NCBI GenBank assembly: GCA_964343305.1
Contig: CAYFJO010000204.1
Location: 1-18,250 of the forward strand
Direction: 5' to 3'
Source: CAYFJO01 sp964343305
Lineage (GTDB): Bacteria > Planctomycetota > Planctomycetia > Pirellulales > Pirellulaceae
DNA length: 18,250 nucleotides
In this document: positions 15,685 through 18,250 of the stretch, piece by piece
Position numbering within the stretch: position 1 is the stretch's first letter
Layout: the number at the start of each line of letters is the position of its first letter
Position numbers and translations under genes: made by a program
The notes under the pieces: model-generated
Seen by the model: only the letters and a program-made list of their open reading frames with translations
Told to the model about the DNA's origin: nothing
Database searches by the model: none

Positions 15685-15700
15685 GCGGGACGAAGGTCGG

Positions 15701-15976
15701 ATGGGTCGAACTTACGCAGGAATACTCGGACCGCTGGCATTCAGCGTGGTGATGGCACGCGGGCTGTTCGATGGCGGAAGTCTTGCGACAATCTTGTGGA
15801 CGGCGACTTGGACGTTGTTTGGATTCGCTGCGATTGGTTGTGCGGTTGGCAATATTGCCTCGGCAACCATACGCGATTCGGTCCAACAACAAATGAACGA
15901 GGAATTGGCCGCGATCCAAAACCAAAGCCAAGAACGCGAGGTGGAAACTGGCATCGGCGAGCACTCTGGCGTTTAA
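15701..15976 (+). CDS. Small two-span membrane protein in the flagellar block
   Basis: I do not recognise a named family. The 91-residue product has two hydrophobic segments, about 6-22 (AGILGPLAFSVVMARGL) and 28-51 (LATILWTATWTLFGFAAIGCAVG), then a short charged helix rich in Gln and Glu to the end. The ATG is preceded by GAAGG. It lies 222 bases after flhG and 193 bases before the sigma factor gene, same strand, so it may share their transcription. A role in the flagellar basal body or polar membrane is a guess from position only. Composition resembles the flanking genes and it looks complete. Confidence 0.7.
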   Translation: MGRTYAGILGPLAFSVVMARGLFDGGSLATILWTATWTLFGFAAIGCAVGNIASATIRDSVQQQMNEELAAIQNQSQEREVETGIGEHSGV

Positions 15977-15996
15977 GAATACTTTGGAAGTCGCAT

Positions 15997-16016
15997 CCGA
16001 ACTTTTATAGGTTCGG
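15997..16016. other. Hairpin after the small membrane protein gene
   Basis: CCGAAC (15997-16002) pairs with GTTCGG (16011-16016) around an eight-base loop, 21 bases after the stop codon. No T-run follows it. It could slow or process the transcript upstream of the sigma factor gene; it is too weak to call a terminator. Confidence 0.3.
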
Positions 16017-16169
16017 CTTCGAAGAACCAGAAACAACGAACAGACGAGTTAGACAACTTTGTAAAAACAACCGGACGCACAGGACGTGTGTTCGCGAGAT
16101 GGAACTCAAAACCACGTTGCGAATGCCGGCAGGCAACTCGCGACGTGAAACATCCACGGAGAGGATTTT

Positions 16170-16967
16170 ATGGCGACGACCGCTGTTGCTGTTAAAGACG
16201 CAAAGGACGAAATCCAACAAGTATGGATTGACTACCGAGCCGACGGAACGAACAAATCGCTTCGAAACCGTCTGGTTGAACGATACATGCCGCTGGTCAA
16301 ATATAACGGCGAGCGGATCTGGTCTCGGTTGCCCGAAGGTGTTGAACTGGACGACCTCATCTCGGCAGGCGTTTTCGGTTTGATGGACGCGATTGACGCG
16401 TTTGATCTGGAACGAGGCGTCAAATTCGAGACTTATTGTGTTCCACGAATTCGCGGCGCCATGCTGGACGAACTTCGCACGATGGACTGGGTTCCGCGGC
16501 TGGTTCGTTCCAAGGCCAGCAAATTGGCCGAAGCGATGAAGCAACTGGAAACCCGGAGCGGTCGCACGCCCACCGGCCAGGAGTTGTCTGAACACATGGG
16601 CATCAGTATCCAGGAATTGGAAAAGATGCAGATCGAGGCCAACGCAGTCAATCTGATTTCGCTCAACAAGAAATGGTACGAAACGGACAGCTATAAAGAC
16701 GTCCGCGAGATCGACATTCTGGAAGACAAGAAGGGCGAGGATCCGACACGCCGCATTCAAAAGAACGACTTGATGCGGCTGGTCACCAAGGGTCTGAACC
16801 GCAACGAGCGGCTGATCATCATACTTTACTACTACGAAGAGTTGACGATGAAAGAAATCGGCGCGACGCTTGATCTGAGTGAAAGCCGCGTCAGCCAAAT
16901 GCACAGCAGCATCGTCCAGCGCCTGCAAAACCAGCTTGGTAAGCGCCGCCCCGAATTCGGCACGTAA
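16170..16967 (+). CDS. fliA: FliA/WhiG-type flagellar sigma factor (sigma-28)
   Basis: The 265-residue protein has the three domains of sigma-28. Region 2 covers about 30-103 (NRLVERYMPLVKYNGERI, ELDDLISAGVFGLMDAIDAFD, FETYCVPRIRGAMLDELR). Region 3 covers about 112-165 (GRTPTGQELSEHMGIS). Region 4 covers about 205-257 (LNRNERLIIILYYYEELTMKEIG, then SESRVSQMHSSIVQRL as recognition helix). It should direct polymerase to late flagellar, motility and chemotaxis promoters. GGAGAGGA lies about six bases before the ATG, a strong ribosome site. Position after flhA-flhF-flhG is the usual one for fliA. No anti-sigma FlgM gene is seen in the window. An intrinsic terminator follows the stop. Confidence 0.94.
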   Translation: MATTAVAVKDAKDEIQQVWIDYRADGTNKSLRNRLVERYMPLVKYNGERIWSRLPEGVELDDLISAGVFGLMDAIDAFDLERGVKFETYCVPRIRGAMLDELRTMDWVPRLVRSKASKLAEAMKQLETRSGRTPTGQELSEHMGISIQELEKMQIEANAVNLISLNKKWYETDSYKDVREIDILEDKKGEDPTRRIQKNDLMRLVTKGLNRNERLIIILYYYEELTMKEIGATLDLSESRVSQMHSSIVQRLQNQLGKRRPEFGT

Positions 16968-16993
16968 TTGCCGCAAAACGAACAAGAACCCAT

Positions 16994-17025
16994 CGCCCGG
17001 CATTTCACGATGCCGGGCGTTTTTC
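16994..17025 (+). terminator. Intrinsic terminator after the sigma-28 gene
   Basis: CGCCCGGCAT (16994-17003) and ATGCCGGGCG (17010-17019) form a perfect 10-bp GC-rich stem around TTCACG, followed directly by five T. It lies 26 bases after the stop codon and closes the flagellar block. Confidence 0.93.
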
Positions 17026-17120
17026 GTATTAAGATCGAAACTCTTTACGACGATCATATTGATTCGATGGAACTGCCTTGAGATAATCAAACGAATTCGC
17101 GCGTAGGATCAATAGGTTGC

Positions 17121-17486
17121 ATGATGACCACCGTCTCCATTATTCCGACTTGCAATGATGAGGGCGAACCCTCTTTCCGTGCCGTCGCTGGCAAGCATCA
17201 GTCCGTCGGAAAGACTGCCGGTGAAGCGCTTGACTCGATTGCCGGCCAGTTGCCGCGCAGGACAACAGGCACGCTCGTCGTGGTGCAGCATCACTTGCCG
17301 GATCAATTCTTCACGGCGGAGCAACAGCAGCGTTTGACAGAACTGATGCAGCGATGGCGCAAAGCCCTGGACGCTGACGAGAAGATCACCGAAAACGATC
17401 AACGCGAATTGGATGCGTTGATTGAGGCAGAAGTGGCGGCGGCCACTCGGCGATCGGAAAGAATCCTCGAGGACTTAGGGGCATGA
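17121..17486 (+). CDS. HicB-like small protein paired with an HNH endonuclease
   Basis: The 121-residue protein begins with a beta-beta-alpha pattern: TVSIIPTCNDEGEPSFRAVAG, then QSVGKTAGEALDSIAGQL at 27-44. The GxTxxEALD wording resembles the HicB fold. A strand TLVVVQ at 50-55 and charged helices follow (about 64-120). No catalytic motif is visible. The stop overlaps the HNH gene's ATG in an ATGA (17483-17486), so the pair is translationally coupled. Similar pairs occur in cyanobacteria and planctomycetes. It could be an antitoxin-like partner or regulator of the nuclease, but this is inference; the resemblance to HicB is partial and could be superficial. ATG 17124 is an alternative start. 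Confidence 0.72.
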   Translation: MMTTVSIIPTCNDEGEPSFRAVAGKHQSVGKTAGEALDSIAGQLPRRTTGTLVVVQHHLPDQFFTAEQQQRLTELMQRWRKALDADEKITENDQRELDALIEAEVAAATRRSERILEDLGA

Positions 17487-17881
17487 ATCCGCGTTCCCCG
17501 GCGATCGCCGAACGCGCTGCCCATCGTTGTGAGTACTGTCGCGCGCCCGAGGCGGGTTTCAACCTTCGGTTTGAAGTCGAACATATCGTTCCTCGATGCT
17601 GCGGCGGAGGCGAAGACAACTTCAATCTGGCGTTGTCATGCCGGGCATGCAATCTTCACAAGAGTGTGCACACCCATCTCGACGCCAACGAAGAGAAGCC
17701 GATTCCATTGTTCCATCCGCGCGATCAATCTTGGGAAGAGCACTTCACGGTCAGCACGGCATCAGGGGAAATTGAAGGCGTCACAGAGATCGGCCGTGCG
17801 ACGGTTCTGCAACTTCAGATGAACACACCGCTTCAGTTGAAGGCGCGCAAGGTGTGGATGAAGCTTGGTCTCTATCCGTGA
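17483..17881 (+). CDS. HNH endonuclease
   Basis: This 132-residue nuclease has the compact HNH module. CEYC at 16-19 and CRAC at 53-56 are the two zinc-binding pairs. VEHIVPRCCGG (32-42) carries the catalytic His, an Asn (N46 or N48) lies in GGEDNFNLALSC, and CNLHKS at 56-61 holds the final His of the beta-beta-alpha-metal motif. The C-terminal half (FHPRDQSWEEHF, about 78-89, then a GRATVLQLQMN segment) matches the tail of the cyanobacterial and planctomycete family. The start overlaps the preceding stop (ATGA). It cuts DNA, probably with little sequence preference as in other members; the biological target is unknown. Confidence 0.92.
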   Translation: MNPRSPAIAERAAHRCEYCRAPEAGFNLRFEVEHIVPRCCGGGEDNFNLALSCRACNLHKSVHTHLDANEEKPIPLFHPRDQSWEEHFTVSTASGEIEGVTEIGRATVLQLQMNTPLQLKARKVWMKLGLYP

Positions 17882-17906
17882 CTCAACGGAACATGAGTTC
17901 CTGAGT
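17881..17906. terminator. Hairpin between converging genes
   Basis: ACTCA (17881-17885) pairs with TGAGT (17902-17906), and inside GGAAC (17888-17892) pairs with GTTCC (17897-17901) around ATGA, with a 2-base bulge. It sits in the 46-base gap between the HNH stop and the stop of the opposite-strand gene, where a shared terminator would be expected. No T-run follows on either side, so the call is tentative. Confidence 0.45.
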
Positions 17907-17927
17907 TGCGGTCGACGATTATGGAAG

Positions 17928-18250
17928 TCAGTGCGTGAGCGTCCAAAGGAAACAGGCTGCCGCGATGCCGAGCGCTGTCAGCAAGATCAGTACCAACAGC
18001 GCGCGGTGATTCACCACATGCGGTTCGTACACCACGAGTTTCACACCCGATCCAAAGTCGTGGCCACAGTTTGCACACTCGCGTACGAACTGAGGTGGAA
18101 AATTCTGGTCACAATTGGGACAGGCTAACAACGTTCCCTTATAGTCGACCACGAATTCGGCAACTGCAAAGTCGTCGCCGTTCGCTTCGCAGTCAGGACA
18201 CACCGCCACTCGGCGAATTCGGCACGTGGGGCACTCGGGCCAATCCGTCC
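17928..18250 (-). CDS. Double zinc-ribbon protein with C-terminal membrane anchor (partial)
   Basis: The gene reads leftward and its 5' end lies beyond the right edge. A GTG at 18209 would give 93 residues, but the frame stays open to the edge and the extra residues include CPTC (TDWPECPTCRIRR), which pairs with the CPDC that follows, so the true start is further right. A second ribbon has CPNC and CANC. The C-terminus ends in one hydrophobic helix (ALLVLILLTALGIAAACFLW) and a few polar residues, so the zinc ribbons face the cytoplasm if it is tail-anchored. The mix of zinc ribbons and a C-terminal span recalls the RING protein at the left edge, but there is no RING pattern in the visible part. 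Function unknown. Confidence 0.72.
   Translation of the reverse strand, partial: TDWPECPTCRIRRVAVCPDCEANGDDFAVAEFVVDYKGTLLACPNCDQNFPPQFVRECANCGHDFGSGVKLVVYEPHVVNHRALLVLILLTALGIAAACFLWTLTH

Overview
The window looks like chromosomal DNA of a motile planctomycete, probably in or near the Pirellulales. The grounds are a fused anti-sigma/VIT/vWA/DUF2135 giant next to an ECF sigma factor, a HEAT-repeat protein ending in an SHD1 domain, a sialidase-like secreted protein, a bacterial RING finger next to an E2-like protein, and an flhA-flhF-flhG-fliA flagellar block. This assignment is inference from gene content; no rRNA, tRNA, CRISPR array or intact mobile element was seen.

Region 1 (1-1173, + strand) is the most unusual part. 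A membrane-anchored protein with a prokaryotic RING finger and a zinc ribbon (58-684) is followed 24 bases later by an E2 ubiquitin-conjugating-enzyme-like protein (709-1173) that keeps the HPN motif and the catalytic cysteine. Together they look like the E3 and E2 parts of a bacterial ubiquitin-like conjugation system. The ubiquitin-like modifier, E1 and JAB peptidase are not in the window; they could lie just left of base 1, where the tail of another reading frame ends.

Region 2 (1256-5754, + strand) is an ECF sigma factor followed by a ~1304-residue protein: anti-sigma-like N-terminus, one membrane span, low-complexity linker, VIT domain, vWA domain with a near-canonical MIDAS, and C-terminal DUF2135. 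The two probably form a sigma/anti-sigma pair with a large sensor domain outside the membrane.

Region 3 (about 5755-9547, - strand) holds a relic of a lasso-peptide-B2-type transglutaminase-like gene, an ElyC/YdcF (DUF218) membrane protein, an N-terminally shortened WcaF-type acetyltransferase, and a HEAT-repeat/SHD1 membrane protein. The first three look like a partly decayed envelope or polysaccharide neighbourhood.

Region 4 (9701-11294) has a secreted sialidase-like protein and a small MORN-like open frame that is probably a remnant.

Region 5 (11295-17025, + strand) is the flagellar block: flhA (export gate), flhF (SRP-type GTPase that sets flagellar position), flhG (MinD-like partner with the FlhF-activating motif but a changed P-loop), a 91-residue membrane protein, and a FliA/WhiG-type sigma factor closed by a strong intrinsic terminator. 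A palindromic repeat has been built into the end of flhF and the flhF-flhG gap.

Region 6 (17121-18250) is a two-gene pair of a HicB-like small protein and an HNH endonuclease, joined by an ATGA overlap. It converges on a partial zinc-ribbon membrane protein that runs off the right edge.
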